Assembly (NCBI GenBank): GCA_017380975.1
Contig: JAFOCX010000179.1
Location: forward strand, 1 to 5,399
Reading direction: 5' to 3'
Length of the DNA stretch: 5,399 nt
DNA from: Lachnospiraceae bacterium
Lineage (GTDB): Bacteria > Bacillota > Clostridia > Lachnospirales > Lachnospiraceae
The notes under the pieces are model-generated. The model ran no database searches, was not told the DNA's origin, and saw nothing but the letters and a program-made list of their open reading frames with translations. Each line of letters begins with the position of its first letter. Positions within the stretch are counted from its first letter, which is position 1. Both the position numbers and the translations under genes were made by a program. Shown piece after piece: positions 1-5,399 of this stretch.

Positions 1-139
1 ATTCTTTACAAATCTAATATATCGTTATGATTCTGGCATCTATTGGATTTATGATTGCATTCATATATAAGGTATCCAAATTTTTCGTGTCCCTAATCGG
101 TGTTATTTGGATTTGAAGTCATTATTCCTCTCTTGATGG
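1..139. other. A+T-rich stretch without a supported gene
   Basis: I see no coding region with a ribosome binding site here. The plus strand has a 29-codon hydrophobic frame at 27-116 without a Shine-Dalgarno sequence, and minus-strand frames are short and broken by stops. Short TTGGAT/ATCCAA elements recur: ATCCAAAT at 74-81 and ATTTGGAT at 105-112 form an 8-bp inverted repeat with a 23-nt spacer. The stretch may be decayed coding DNA or plain intergenic sequence; its left boundary lies outside the window. Confidence 0.5.
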
Positions 140-382
140 CTAACTAATTTTCATATATTCACGGTGGTAATAGGATTTTGACTTCGTCAAGGCCGTTGCC
201 CATCCAAGAGGCTTGAAGGTTTTTAAGTGATTGGTTAGCCAGAATATAATAGAATCTTTGTAGAAATCGTATTCCCGCTCAGTTCTGTTGCCGTGTGATT
301 GGATATTTGTGCCATTGTGATAATCAAATATCCAATCTGACAAGTAAACTTCCCTTCTTTGATTGGCCACAAACACTCCCAT
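140..382 (-). CDS. Unrecognised 80-codon frame, possible gene remnant
   Basis: I do not recognise this protein and propose no function. It reads as a plausible polypeptide rich in aromatic and charged residues, for example the stretch EREYDFYKDSIIFWL near residues 36-50, followed by FKPLGWATALTKSK. The ATG has no Shine-Dalgarno sequence and lies only a few bases after the T-tract of the terminator of the neighbouring phosphatase gene, so own expression is doubtful. A TTG downstream, preceded by a GAAGGGAAG stretch, is a weak alternative start. Codon use differs from the other genes: Thr is ACA once, ACT once, ACC twice and ACG twice, and the single Pro is CCT, whereas the neighbours use almost only ACA and CCG. 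This fits an acquired or decaying C-terminal fragment, or a chance open frame. A perfect 13-bp inverted repeat lies inside it. Confidence 0.25.
   Translation of the reverse strand: MGVFVANQRREVYLSDWIFDYHNGTNIQSHGNRTEREYDFYKDSIIFWLTNHLKTFKPLGWATALTKSKSYYHREYMKIS
297..337. repeat. Perfect 13-bp inverted repeat, 15-nt loop
   Basis: GATTGGATATTTG at 297-309 is the exact reverse complement of CAAATATCCAATC at 325-337, with 15 nt between. There is no T-tract after either arm, so it is not an intrinsic terminator. It could form an RNA or DNA hairpin, or be a protein binding site or the trace of a mobile element end. No target-site duplication or transposase is visible to choose between these. Confidence 0.6.
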
Positions 383-388
383 AAACAG

Positions 389-440
389 AAAAAATCCCAG
401 AGGGGCAGGTTTTTCAAAATTCCTGCCGCCCTAGGACTCT
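389..440 (-). terminator. Intrinsic terminator of the PHP phosphatase gene
   Basis: Read on the minus strand, GGCAGG (427-422) pairs with CCTGCC (409-404) around a 12-nt loop. After one C-C mismatch the helix continues outward for about nine more pairs, including G-U wobbles (429-437 with 402-394), and a run of six T follows (394-389). It lies 33 nt beyond the stop codon of the minus-strand gene, where its transcript would be expected to end. Confidence 0.8.
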
Positions 441-472
441 TTACTACCAAGTTGACTCAATTAAATATCCAC

Positions 473-1294
473 TTACAACTCCAAAAACACCGGCTTTCTC
501 TCCCTATAAACGGTATAATACCGGAATCCGCAGTTCAGCAGGATCTCGCGGGCCTGGTCAAAATATCCACCGACTTCGTGCGGTCTGTGTCCATCAGAAC
601 CAACAGTCAAAAGCTCTCCGCCAAGTTCATGGTAGCGTTTCAGAATTTCTTCATACGGGTGGGTGTGACCGAGCCCATATTTGAAGCCTGCGGTATTGCA
701 CTCCAGGGATTTTCCTTTTGTGATCAGAACTTTCAGGATCTCATCGATCACATCCATGTAATCAGCCGGGCGATAGTTGGCATTCTTCTCCGGACCGTAA
801 CGAACGACATAGTCGAGATGGCCAAGGCTGTCAAAACAATCAAAGGTTTTTACACGCTCTAAAGAAGCTTCAAAAAAACGATGGTAAGCCTGGTGATCCG
901 TTCCCGGAACCGTATAGCCATTATCATAGTAGAATTTTTTATCGAAAACGTCGTACCCGTCGATGAAATGATTGGAGCCGATGATAAAATCAGCCGGGAT
1001 AGTTTTGACAAGTTCATTCAGATATTCTTTTTCGCGGATCATGAGTCCGAGCTCGATGCCGGAACGGATCTGGATTTTTTCGCGGTATTCTTCTGCCAGA
1101 TCTTTTAAGGCAGCAAAATAAGTGACCGGATCAACGGTATAGTCAAGATGACACATACCGGATGTGCCGTAATCATGATGGTCGGTAATGCAGATTTCTT
1201 TCATCCCAAGCTTGATCGCAGCTTCGATCTGGTCGCGGATCGGAGTTTTGGAATCAGCTGAAAAGTCGGTGTGAACATGAAAATCACATAACAT
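473..1294 (-). CDS. PHP-domain histidinol-phosphatase family protein
   Basis: This 273-residue protein belongs to the PHP (polymerase and histidinol phosphatase) metal-dependent phosphoesterases, HisJ/HisK type, which convert L-histidinol phosphate to histidinol and phosphate in histidine biosynthesis. The expected metal and catalytic residues are in order: HVH at 6-8, TDHH at 37-40 (Asp38, His39), Glu81 in GIELG, His109 in SNHF, His159 in GHLD, and Asp234/His236 in GSDGH. Length is typical of the family and there is no signal peptide, so it should be cytosolic. The start is supported by an AGGAGG at 1302-1307, 7 nt before the ATG. It is transcribed alone, divergently from the phosphate transporter, with its own promoter and terminator and no other his gene in view. 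Histidinol phosphate is therefore the best family-based guess; another small phosphoester is possible. Confidence 0.88.
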   Translation of the reverse strand: MLCDFHVHTDFSADSKTPIRDQIEAAIKLGMKEICITDHHDYGTSGMCHLDYTVDPVTYFAALKDLAEEYREKIQIRSGIELGLMIREKEYLNELVKTIPADFIIGSNHFIDGYDVFDKKFYYDNGYTVPGTDHQAYHRFFEASLERVKTFDCFDSLGHLDYVVRYGPEKNANYRPADYMDVIDEILKVLITKGKSLECNTAGFKYGLGHTHPYEEILKRYHELGGELLTVGSDGHRPHEVGGYFDQAREILLNCGFRYYTVYRERKPVFLEL

Positions 1295-1336
1295 GGAAGG
1301 TCCTCCTAAGCGTGAAAATCGATTTGTTTTAAGAAA

Positions 1337-1365
1337 AGTATAGTGCCGGTTTCATGAAAAGTAAA
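1337..1365 (-). promoter_or_regulatory. Sigma-A-type promoter of the PHP phosphatase gene
   Basis: Read on the minus strand, TTTACT (1365-1360) and TATACT (1342-1337) are separated by 17 nt, close to TTGACA/TATAAT. The predicted start near 1330 gives a leader of about 36 nt before the ATG at 1294, containing the AGGAGG ribosome binding site. Confidence 0.65.
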
Positions 1366-1380
1366 CGAAAAACCGTATTT

Positions 1381-1410
1381 TTGTCACAAAATGACACAAA
1401 TTAATGACAA
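1381..1410. promoter_or_regulatory. Candidate operator: TGTCA/TGACA repeats between divergent promoters
   Basis: TGTCA at 1382-1386 and TGACA at 1392-1396 form an inverted repeat with a 5-nt spacer, widened to an imperfect 19-bp palindrome of the form TTGTCAC-N5-GACACAA (1381-1399). A second AATGACA copy (1403-1409) repeats the one at 1390-1396 with a 13-nt period. The cluster lies upstream of both -35 boxes, roughly 50-80 nt before each predicted start, where a regulator could act on either gene. The regulator is unknown. The TGTCAT core on the minus strand resembles that of enterobacterial Pho boxes, but the period is 13 nt rather than 11, so I do not call it a Pho box. Confidence 0.35.
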
Positions 1411-1425
1411 AGAGAGGAATATCAA

Positions 1426-1454
1426 TTGAAATTCTTGACTTTTCTTGCTATGAT
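1426..1454 (+). promoter_or_regulatory. Extended -10 promoter of the phosphate transporter gene
   Basis: TTGAAA at 1426-1431 and TATGAT at 1449-1454 have the optimal 17-nt spacing, and TGC just before the -10 box makes it an extended -10 promoter. Transcription would start near 1461, giving a leader of about 33 nt. Because this lies downstream of the ATG at 1404, translation from that upstream ATG is unlikely. Confidence 0.75.
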
Positions 1455-1480
1455 AAGAATGGTGGAAAATTTTTATTAAT

Positions 1481-1485
1481 GGGGG
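1481..1485 (+). promoter_or_regulatory. Ribosome binding site that decides the transporter start
   Basis: GGGGG at 1481-1485 stands 8 nt before the ATG at 1494. The in-frame ATG at 1479 overlaps this element and has only a weak GGTGG 13 nt upstream, and the ATG at 1404 lies before the promoter. ATG 1494 is therefore preferred. Confidence 0.65.
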
Positions 1486-1493
1486 ATAAAAAC

Positions 1494-3161
1494 ATGTCAA
1501 TCGACCTATTGGGTAATATTTTTATGTTCCTTGGCGGTCTTGGAATGTTCCTTTATGGAATGAACGTCATGGGTGATGGTATGCAGAAGGCAGCCGGAAG
1601 CAAGATGAGCGGTTTCCTGCGTCTGGTTACAGACAATCGTCTTCTTGCGATCGTGCTTGGTGCGCTGATCACAGCGACACTCCACAGCAGTAGTGCTACA
1701 ACTGTTATGGTTGTAGGTTTTGTAAACGCCGGTATTTTAAACCTGACACAGGCAGTCGGCGTTATCATGGGTGCAAATATCGGTACAACCATCACAGCAT
1801 GGATGGTATCTATGAATGAGCTCGGTGATGCGATGAGAATCTTCCAGCCGTCATTCTTTGCTCCGTTATTTGTCGGACTCGGTGCATTTGCACTGATCTT
1901 CATGAAAAAGAAAAAAAGTCTTGCCGGTGAGATCCTGATCGGTATGGGTCTTCTGTTCTGTGGTCTTACCTATATGTCCGGTGCTGTAAAACCGTATGCG
2001 GATTCTCCGATCTTCGCACAGGCGTTCTACGTACTTGGAGGAAATCCGATCCTCGGTATCCTGGTAGGTGCAGGTGTAACAGCCCTGATCCAGAGTTCCA
2101 CAGCGTCTGTCGGTATCTTACAGACTCTTGCGATGAGCGGTATGGTAAACAGAAGTGCTGCGATCTATATCACACTTGGTCAGAACATCGGTACTTGTGT
2201 AACAGCTCTTCTTTCCGGTGCAGGTGCAAACCGCAATGCGAGACGAGCTTCCGTGATCCACCTTACATTCAATATGGCAGGTGCGGTTCTGTTTGGTATC
2301 GGTACATTTGTACTGACATTTGTTGCGCCGGAGTTTACAAATGGATCCATTGACTCCTTGCAGATCTCTATCTTCCATACGATCTTCAACGTGACAAACA
2401 CATTAGTATTGTTCCCGTTTGCGAAACAGCTGGTAGATTTCTCCGGATTTGTTGTGAAGGAAACAGCAGAAACTGCAGCAGAAGAGCAGGCAAATGCAGG
2501 AGAGGACAAGCTTCATGTGGATCAGCGTATTTTCCAGTCTCCGCCGATGGCTCTGGAAGTTGCCAACATGGAAACGGTACACATGGGCAAACAGGTAGAC
2601 AAGAACTTAAAACTTGCACTGGATATCATTATCAAGGGCGATTACGACCGTATCCAGGAAGTTTATGACAATGAAAAAGCGATCAACGTTATGAATAAGA
2701 AGCTGACAGAGTATCTGATCCAGGTCAACAACCTGTCCCTCAACGAGGAGCAGAAACGTCAGGTCAGCAACCTGTTCTACAGTGTCAGCGATATCGAGCG
2801 TATCGGTGACCATGCAGAGAACCTTGCTGAGGCAGCAGAGTATCTGAAAGAGCACAACCTGGTATTCTCTGAGGTTGGTATGGAAGACTTTAAGTGGATC
2901 GCAGGCGCAACTTCCAACGTGGTGACATTTGCGATCGCTGCACGTCAGGAAAAGAACCTTGAGATCATTAGAAAAGTAAGCAAACTCGAGGATGAAGTCG
3001 ACGGACTTGAGGAAGAACTTCGCGACAAGCACATTGAGCGTCTTTCCAACAACATCTGTAATCCGTCCGCAGGCGTTATTTTCCTGGATATCTTAAGCAA
3101 CTTAGAGCGTATTTCCGACCATGCATACAACATTGCAGGTTATGTAAAGGATGAGATCTAA
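1494..3161 (+). CDS. Na+/phosphate cotransporter family protein with PhoU-like domain
   Basis: This 555-residue membrane protein belongs to the bacterial NptA/YjbB-like Na+/Pi cotransporter family. The N-terminal half (about residues 4-320) is hydrophobic with roughly eight or nine membrane segments and carries the family's two repeats: HSSSATT (64-70) followed by GANIGTTITA (93-102), and QSSTAS (200-205) followed by GQNIGTCVTA (229-238). The Ser/Thr-rich turns are the substrate- and ion-binding region in this family. A hydrophilic linker (about 321-350) leads to a helical PhoU-like domain (about 355-555) with the two metal-binding type motifs ERIGDHAENLAE (435-446) and ERISDHAYNIAG (538-549). 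Family members are linked to Na+-driven phosphate uptake, while E. coli YjbB has been linked to phosphate export, so direction is not settled. It is a single-gene unit with its own promoter and terminator, and no pst or pho genes are in view. Confidence 0.92.
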   Translation: MSIDLLGNIFMFLGGLGMFLYGMNVMGDGMQKAAGSKMSGFLRLVTDNRLLAIVLGALITATLHSSSATTVMVVGFVNAGILNLTQAVGVIMGANIGTTITAWMVSMNELGDAMRIFQPSFFAPLFVGLGAFALIFMKKKKSLAGEILIGMGLLFCGLTYMSGAVKPYADSPIFAQAFYVLGGNPILGILVGAGVTALIQSSTASVGILQTLAMSGMVNRSAAIYITLGQNIGTCVTALLSGAGANRNARRASVIHLTFNMAGAVLFGIGTFVLTFVAPEFTNGSIDSLQISIFHTIFNVTNTLVLFPFAKQLVDFSGFVVKETAETAAEEQANAGEDKLHVDQRIFQSPPMALEVANMETVHMGKQVDKNLKLALDIIIKGDYDRIQEVYDNEKAINVMNKKLTEYLIQVNNLSLNEEQKRQVSNLFYSVSDIERIGDHAENLAEAAEYLKEHNLVFSEVGMEDFKWIAGATSNVVTFAIAARQEKNLEIIRKVSKLEDEVDGLEEELRDKHIERLSNNICNPSAGVIFLDILSNLERISDHAYNIAGYVKDEI

Positions 3162-3197
3162 AAGTATATAATGGCTATGTGATCATGCAGCTTTTTG

Positions 3198-3245
3198 AAA
3201 AACAGGGCATGTGGTTTGTTAAAAAAAACATGTGCCCTGTTTTTT
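3198..3245 (+). terminator. Intrinsic terminator after the phosphate transporter gene
   Basis: AAAAACAGGGCA at 3198-3209 pairs exactly with TGCCCTGTTTTT at 3233-3244, and the T-run 3240-3245 forms the end. Inner bases TGT (3210-3212) can add pairs with ACA (3228-3230) across a 2-nt bulge. It starts 36 nt past the stop codon, so the transporter is the last gene of its transcript. Confidence 0.85.
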
Positions 3246-3371
3246 GCATTACAACGGTAAAATATCAGACAATATTAAGACAAAACTATAAAATAATAAA
3301 CATATCCATGAAACATGTTGAAAATACCAATAGAATAGGAAAAAATCATACTATTTATTTTGAAAAAATGC
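3246..3371 (+). other. A+T-rich gap upstream region, possible UP element
   Basis: No gene is supported here; an open frame running across it starts before the terminator and has no ribosome binding site. Two A6 tracts at 3340-3345 and 3363-3368, 23 nt apart and so about two helical turns, lie just upstream of the gap -35 box. This arrangement resembles an UP element or intrinsically curved DNA that would strengthen the promoter. AACATGTT at 3312-3319 is a small perfect palindrome of unknown meaning. No regulator gene such as cggR precedes gap. Confidence 0.45.
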
Positions 3372-3400
3372 TTGCTATTTTGTTTGGAATTTTGTACAAT
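3372..3400 (+). promoter_or_regulatory. Sigma-A-type promoter of gap
   Basis: TTGCTA at 3372-3377 and TACAAT at 3395-3400 have 17-nt spacing. The predicted start near 3407 gives a leader of about 50 nt. The A-tracts just upstream and the Rex-like site just downstream fit a strong but regulated promoter. Confidence 0.7.
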
Positions 3401-3410
3401 GTAACACGGG

Positions 3411-3428
3411 TTGATTAGAATTTAACAA
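3411..3428 (+). promoter_or_regulatory. Candidate Rex operator at gap
   Basis: TTGATTAGAATTTAACAA fits the clostridial Rex consensus TTGTTAA-N4-TTAACAA: the right half matches 7 of 7 bases and the left half 5 of 7, with the exact 4-nt spacer. It lies about 5-22 nt after the predicted transcription start, a position where a bound repressor would block initiation or early elongation. Rex binds DNA when NADH/NAD+ is low and is released by NADH, and glycolytic gap is a known type of target in Clostridia. No rex gene is in the window, so assignment rests on the motif and its place. Confidence 0.5.
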
Positions 3429-3456
3429 TCACTTATATATTAGGAGGAAATGAAAA

Positions 3457-4476
3457 ATGGCAGTTAAAGTTGCAATTAACGGCTTTGGCCGTATCGGTCG
3501 TCTGGCTTTCAGACAGATGTTTGGTGCAGAGGGTTTTGAGATCGTTGCTATCAACGACTTAACATCTCCGGAGATGCTTGCACACTTATTAAAATATGAT
3601 TCCACACAGGGCAGATACGCTCTTGCTGACACAGTTTCCTACAGCGAAGATTCCATCACAGTTGATGGCAAAGAGATCAAAATCTACGCTAAGGCTAACG
3701 CTGCAGAGCTTCCGTGGGGCGACATCGATGTTGACGTAGTTCTTGAGTGTACAGGTTTCTACACATCCAAGGCTAAAGCTCAGGCTCACATCGACGCTGG
3801 CGCTAAATATGTTGTTATCTCCGCTCCGGCTGGCAACGACCTTCCGACAATCGTTTACAACGTAAACCACGAGACATTAACAGCTGATGATCACATCATC
3901 TCCGCTGCTTCCTGTACAACAAACTGCTTAGCTCCGATGGCTAAGGCTCTTAACGACAATTACCCGATCCAGACAGGTATCATGTGCACAATCCACGCTT
4001 ACACAGGCGATCAGATGATCCTCGATGGTCCGCAGAGAAAAGGCGATAAGAGAAGATCCCGCGCAGGCGCTATCAACATCGTTCCGAACAGCACAGGTGC
4101 TGCAAAAGCGATCGGTCTTGTAATTCCGGAATTAAACGGCAAATTAATCGGCGCTGCTCAGCGTATCCCGACACCGACAGGTTCCACAACAATCCTTACA
4201 GCAGTTGTTAAGGGCAACCCGACAAAAGAAGATATCAACGCAGCTATGAAAGCTCAGGCTAACGAGTCCTTCGGTTACAACACAGACGAGATCGTTTCCA
4301 GCGATATCATCGGTATGAGATTCGGTTCCCTCTTCGATGCTACACAGACAATGGTTCTTCCGATCGATGAGAACACAACTCAGGTACAGGTTGTTTCCTG
4401 GTACGACAACGAGAATTCCTACGTAAGCCAGATGTGCCGTACAATCAAACACTTCGGTACACTTATGAACGTATAA
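3457..4476 (+). CDS. gap: Glyceraldehyde-3-phosphate dehydrogenase, type I
   Basis: This cytosolic glycolytic enzyme oxidises and phosphorylates glyceraldehyde 3-phosphate to 1,3-bisphosphoglycerate while reducing NAD+. The 339 residues are full length. The Rossmann motif GFGRIGR is at 9-15, and Asp34 in AIND is the residue usually linked to NAD+ rather than NADP+ preference. The active site [10 protein letters not shown] carries the nucleophile Cys153, and the base is His180 in TIHAYT. Phosphate-site elements are STG (212-214) and QRIPTPTGS with Arg236. The C-terminal nicotinamide-side motif [11 protein letters not shown] (316-326) is intact. AGGAGG at 3442-3447, 9 nt before the ATG, supports the start. 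Codon use is strongly biased: 27 of 28 Thr codons are ACA and all 13 Pro codons are CCG, as expected for a highly expressed gene here. It precedes pgk but is separated from it by a strong terminator. Confidence 0.98.
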   Translation: MAVKVAINGFGRIGRLAFRQMFGAEGFEIVAINDLTSPEMLAHLLKYDSTQGRYALADTVSYSEDSITVDGKEIKIYAKANAAELPWGDIDVDVVLECTGFYTSKAKAQAHIDAGAKYVVISAPAGNDLPTIVYNVNHETLTADDHIISAASCTTNCLAPMAKALNDNYPIQTGIMCTIHAYTGDQMILDGPQRKGDKRRSRAGAINIVPNSTGAAKAIGLVIPELNGKLIGAAQRIPTPTGSTTILTAVVKGNPTKEDINAAMKAQANESFGYNTDEIVSSDIIGMRFGSLFDATQTMVLPIDENTTQVQVVSWYDNENSYVSQMCRTIKHFGTLMNV

Positions 4477-4505
4477 TTAAGCGTTTAGAGACTGAAACGT
4501 TTTAA
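4477..4505 (+). other. Hairpin directly after the gap stop codon
   Basis: GCGTTT (4481-4486) pairs with AAACGT (4495-4500, one G-U pair) around an 8-nt loop, and the flanking TTAA sequences can extend the stem across a single-T bulge. It begins at the base after the gap stop. It is weaker than the terminator that follows; it could protect the 3' end of the gap mRNA, be a processing site, or act as a minor terminator. Confidence 0.45.
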
Positions 4506-4517
4506 ATTAGGCTCATT

Positions 4518-4551
4518 AAGGGTCCGGCCTGAAAAGGGCCGGACCTTTTTT
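4518..4551 (+). terminator. Strong intrinsic terminator between gap and pgk
   Basis: GGTCCGGCC (4521-4529) and GGCCGGACC (4537-4545) form a perfect 9-bp G+C-rich stem with a 7-nt loop, lengthened by AAG (4518-4520) against the T-run. Six T follow (4546-4551). It should end most gap transcripts before pgk. Only 20 nt separate it from the pgk ribosome binding site, too little for a complete independent promoter, so pgk is probably fed by partial read-through or by an unrecognised promoter. Confidence 0.9.
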
Positions 4552-4585
4552 CGAATTTTAAATCATTTCCCGGAGGAAAACAATT

Positions 4586-5399
4586 ATGGCATTAAATAAG
4601 AAAACAGTTGATGATATCAACGCAAAAGGCAAAAGAGTCCTGGTTCGCTGCGACTTCAACGTTCCGCTTAAGAATGGTGAGATCACAGATGAGACACGTA
4701 TCAACGCAGCTCTTCCGACAATCAACAAATTAATCGCTGACGGCGGCAAAGTAATCCTTTGCTCCCACCTTGGCAAAGTTAAAAACGGCCCGAACGAGGG
4801 TGAGTCCCTTGCACCGGTAGCAGCAAGACTTTCCGAGAAACTCGGCAAAGAAGTTGTTTTCGTTGCTGATTACAACGTAACAGGCGAAGCTGCAACAGCT
4901 GCAGTTGCTGCTATGAACGAAGGCGATGTTGTATTACTTCAGAATACACGTTTCCGCGGCAAAGAAGAGACAAAGAACGGCGAAGAATTCAGCAAAGAGT
5001 TAGCTGACCTCGCTGATGATTATGTATGTGATGCATTCGGTTCCTCCCACAGAGCACATGCTTCTGTAGAAGGCGTTACAAAATTCATCACTGCAAAAGG
5101 CGGCAACAACTGTGTTGGTTACTTAATGCAGAAAGAGATCGAGTTCCTTGGCAATGCTGTAGAGAACCCGGTTCGTCCGTTCGTAGCAATCCTCGGCGGC
5201 GCAAAAGTTGCTGATAAATTAAACGTAATCTCCAACCTTCTTGAGAAGTGCGATACACTCATCATCGGTGGTGGTATGGCTTATACATTCCAGAAAGCAA
5301 AAGGATACGAAGTTGGTACATCTCTCGTAGATGATACAAAGCTTGATTACTGCAAAGAGATGATGGAAAAAGCTGAGAAACTCGGCAAGAAGCTTCTTC
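4586..5399 (+). CDS. pgk: Phosphoglycerate kinase (3' end outside window)
   Basis: The enzyme transfers the acyl phosphate of 1,3-bisphosphoglycerate to ADP, giving ATP and 3-phosphoglycerate, in the cytosol right after the Gap step. The window holds 271 full codons of a protein usually near 395-400 residues, so the N-terminal substrate domain and the start of the nucleotide domain are present. Visible motifs are the signature RCDFNVP (21-27), Arg38, SHLGK (60-64), NTRF with Arg122 (120-123), [12 protein letters not shown] with Arg156 (149-160), GGAKVADKL (about residues 204-212) and [13 protein letters not shown] near 230-242. Gln119 replaces the Glu common before NTRF/NVRF, and SSHRAHAS replaces TAHRAHAS; both look like tolerated lineage variants. 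GGAGG at 4572-4576, 9 nt before the ATG, supports the start. No frameshift is seen. Confidence 0.97.
   Translation, partial: MALNKKTVDDINAKGKRVLVRCDFNVPLKNGEITDETRINAALPTINKLIADGGKVILCSHLGKVKNGPNEGESLAPVAARLSEKLGKEVVFVADYNVTGEAATAAVAAMNEGDVVLLQNTRFRGKEETKNGEEFSKELADLADDYVCDAFGSSHRAHASVEGVTKFITAKGGNNCVGYLMQKEIEFLGNAVENPVRPFVAILGGAKVADKLNVISNLLEKCDTLIIGGGMAYTFQKAKGYEVGTSLVDDTKLDYCKEMMEKAEKLGKKLL

Noticed and set aside
235..450. A 71-codon minus-strand open frame after the phosphatase gene
   Set aside because: It spans the terminator hairpin and T-tract, and overlaps the more protein-like frame at 140-382.
359..862. A 167-codon plus-strand open frame opposite the PHP phosphatase gene
   Set aside because: It is antisense to a gene with all family motifs, crosses that gene's terminator, and has no ribosome binding site or recognisable motif.
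1404..1493. A 30-codon N-terminal extension of the phosphate transporter from the ATG at 1404
   Set aside because: The extended -10 promoter at 1426-1454 lies inside it, it has no ribosome binding site, and the ATG at 1494 begins right before the first membrane segment with GGGGG 8 nt upstream.
3305..3325. A catabolite-repression (cre) site around the TGAAACATGTTGA stretch upstream of gap
   Set aside because: It lacks the central CG of cre consensus sites and is only a short AACATGTT palindrome.
3179..3418. A 79-codon plus-strand open frame between the transporter and gap
   Set aside because: It runs through the intrinsic terminator, the A+T-rich region and the gap promoter, has no ribosome binding site, and its protein looks like translated intergenic DNA.
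3411..3439. A second gap promoter made of TTGATT and TATATA with 17-nt spacing
   Set aside because: Its transcription start would fall inside the ribosome binding site at 3442-3447, so it could not yield a well-translated mRNA; the bases are better explained as the Rex-like site and A+T-rich leader.
4472..4477. A perfect TATAAT at the gap stop codon as a pgk promoter
   Set aside because: No acceptable -35 box or TGn extension lies at 16-18 nt spacing, and its transcripts would still meet the terminator at 4518-4551. It remains a minor possibility.

Overview
The window looks like chromosome from a Gram-positive anaerobe of the Lachnospiraceae/Clostridia type. The evidence is a clostridial-type gap followed by pgk, strong AGGAGG-like ribosome binding sites, A+T-rich intergenic DNA with sigma-A-type promoters, and a marked codon preference (Thr as ACA, Pro as CCG). 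The genus cannot be fixed from the sequence alone.

Layout: Positions 1-388 hold no confident gene. They contain one unrecognised 80-codon minus-strand frame with codon use unlike its neighbours, and a perfect 13-bp inverted repeat inside that frame. A minus-strand terminator (about 389-440) closes a monocistronic gene for a PHP-family phosphoesterase of the histidinol-phosphatase type (473-1294, minus). A 199-bp divergent region (1295-1493) carries one promoter for each direction, with a cluster of TGTCA/TGACA repeats between them that looks like an operator. To the right lies a Na+/phosphate cotransporter family protein with a C-terminal PhoU-like domain (1494-3161, plus), ending at its own terminator (3198-3245).

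An A+T-rich gap follows, then a well-formed promoter, a candidate Rex (NADH/NAD+ sensor) operator just downstream of the predicted transcription start, and gap (glyceraldehyde-3-phosphate dehydrogenase, 3457-4476). A hairpin directly after the gap stop codon and a strong G+C-rich intrinsic terminator separate gap from pgk (phosphoglycerate kinase, from 4586, cut by the window end).

How the genes relate: gap and pgk encode consecutive steps of lower glycolysis, NAD+-dependent oxidation/phosphorylation and then ATP formation. The possible Rex site would tie gap expression to the NADH/NAD+ ratio. The transporter and the PHP phosphatase both deal with phosphate, but they are divergent single-gene units and a functional link is only a guess. 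Most of the window is ordinary housekeeping DNA; I see no mobile element, CRISPR array, RNA gene or evidently new multi-gene system. The best leads are regulatory: the Rex-like site at gap, the internal gap-pgk terminator with no visible pgk promoter, and the repeats between the divergent genes.
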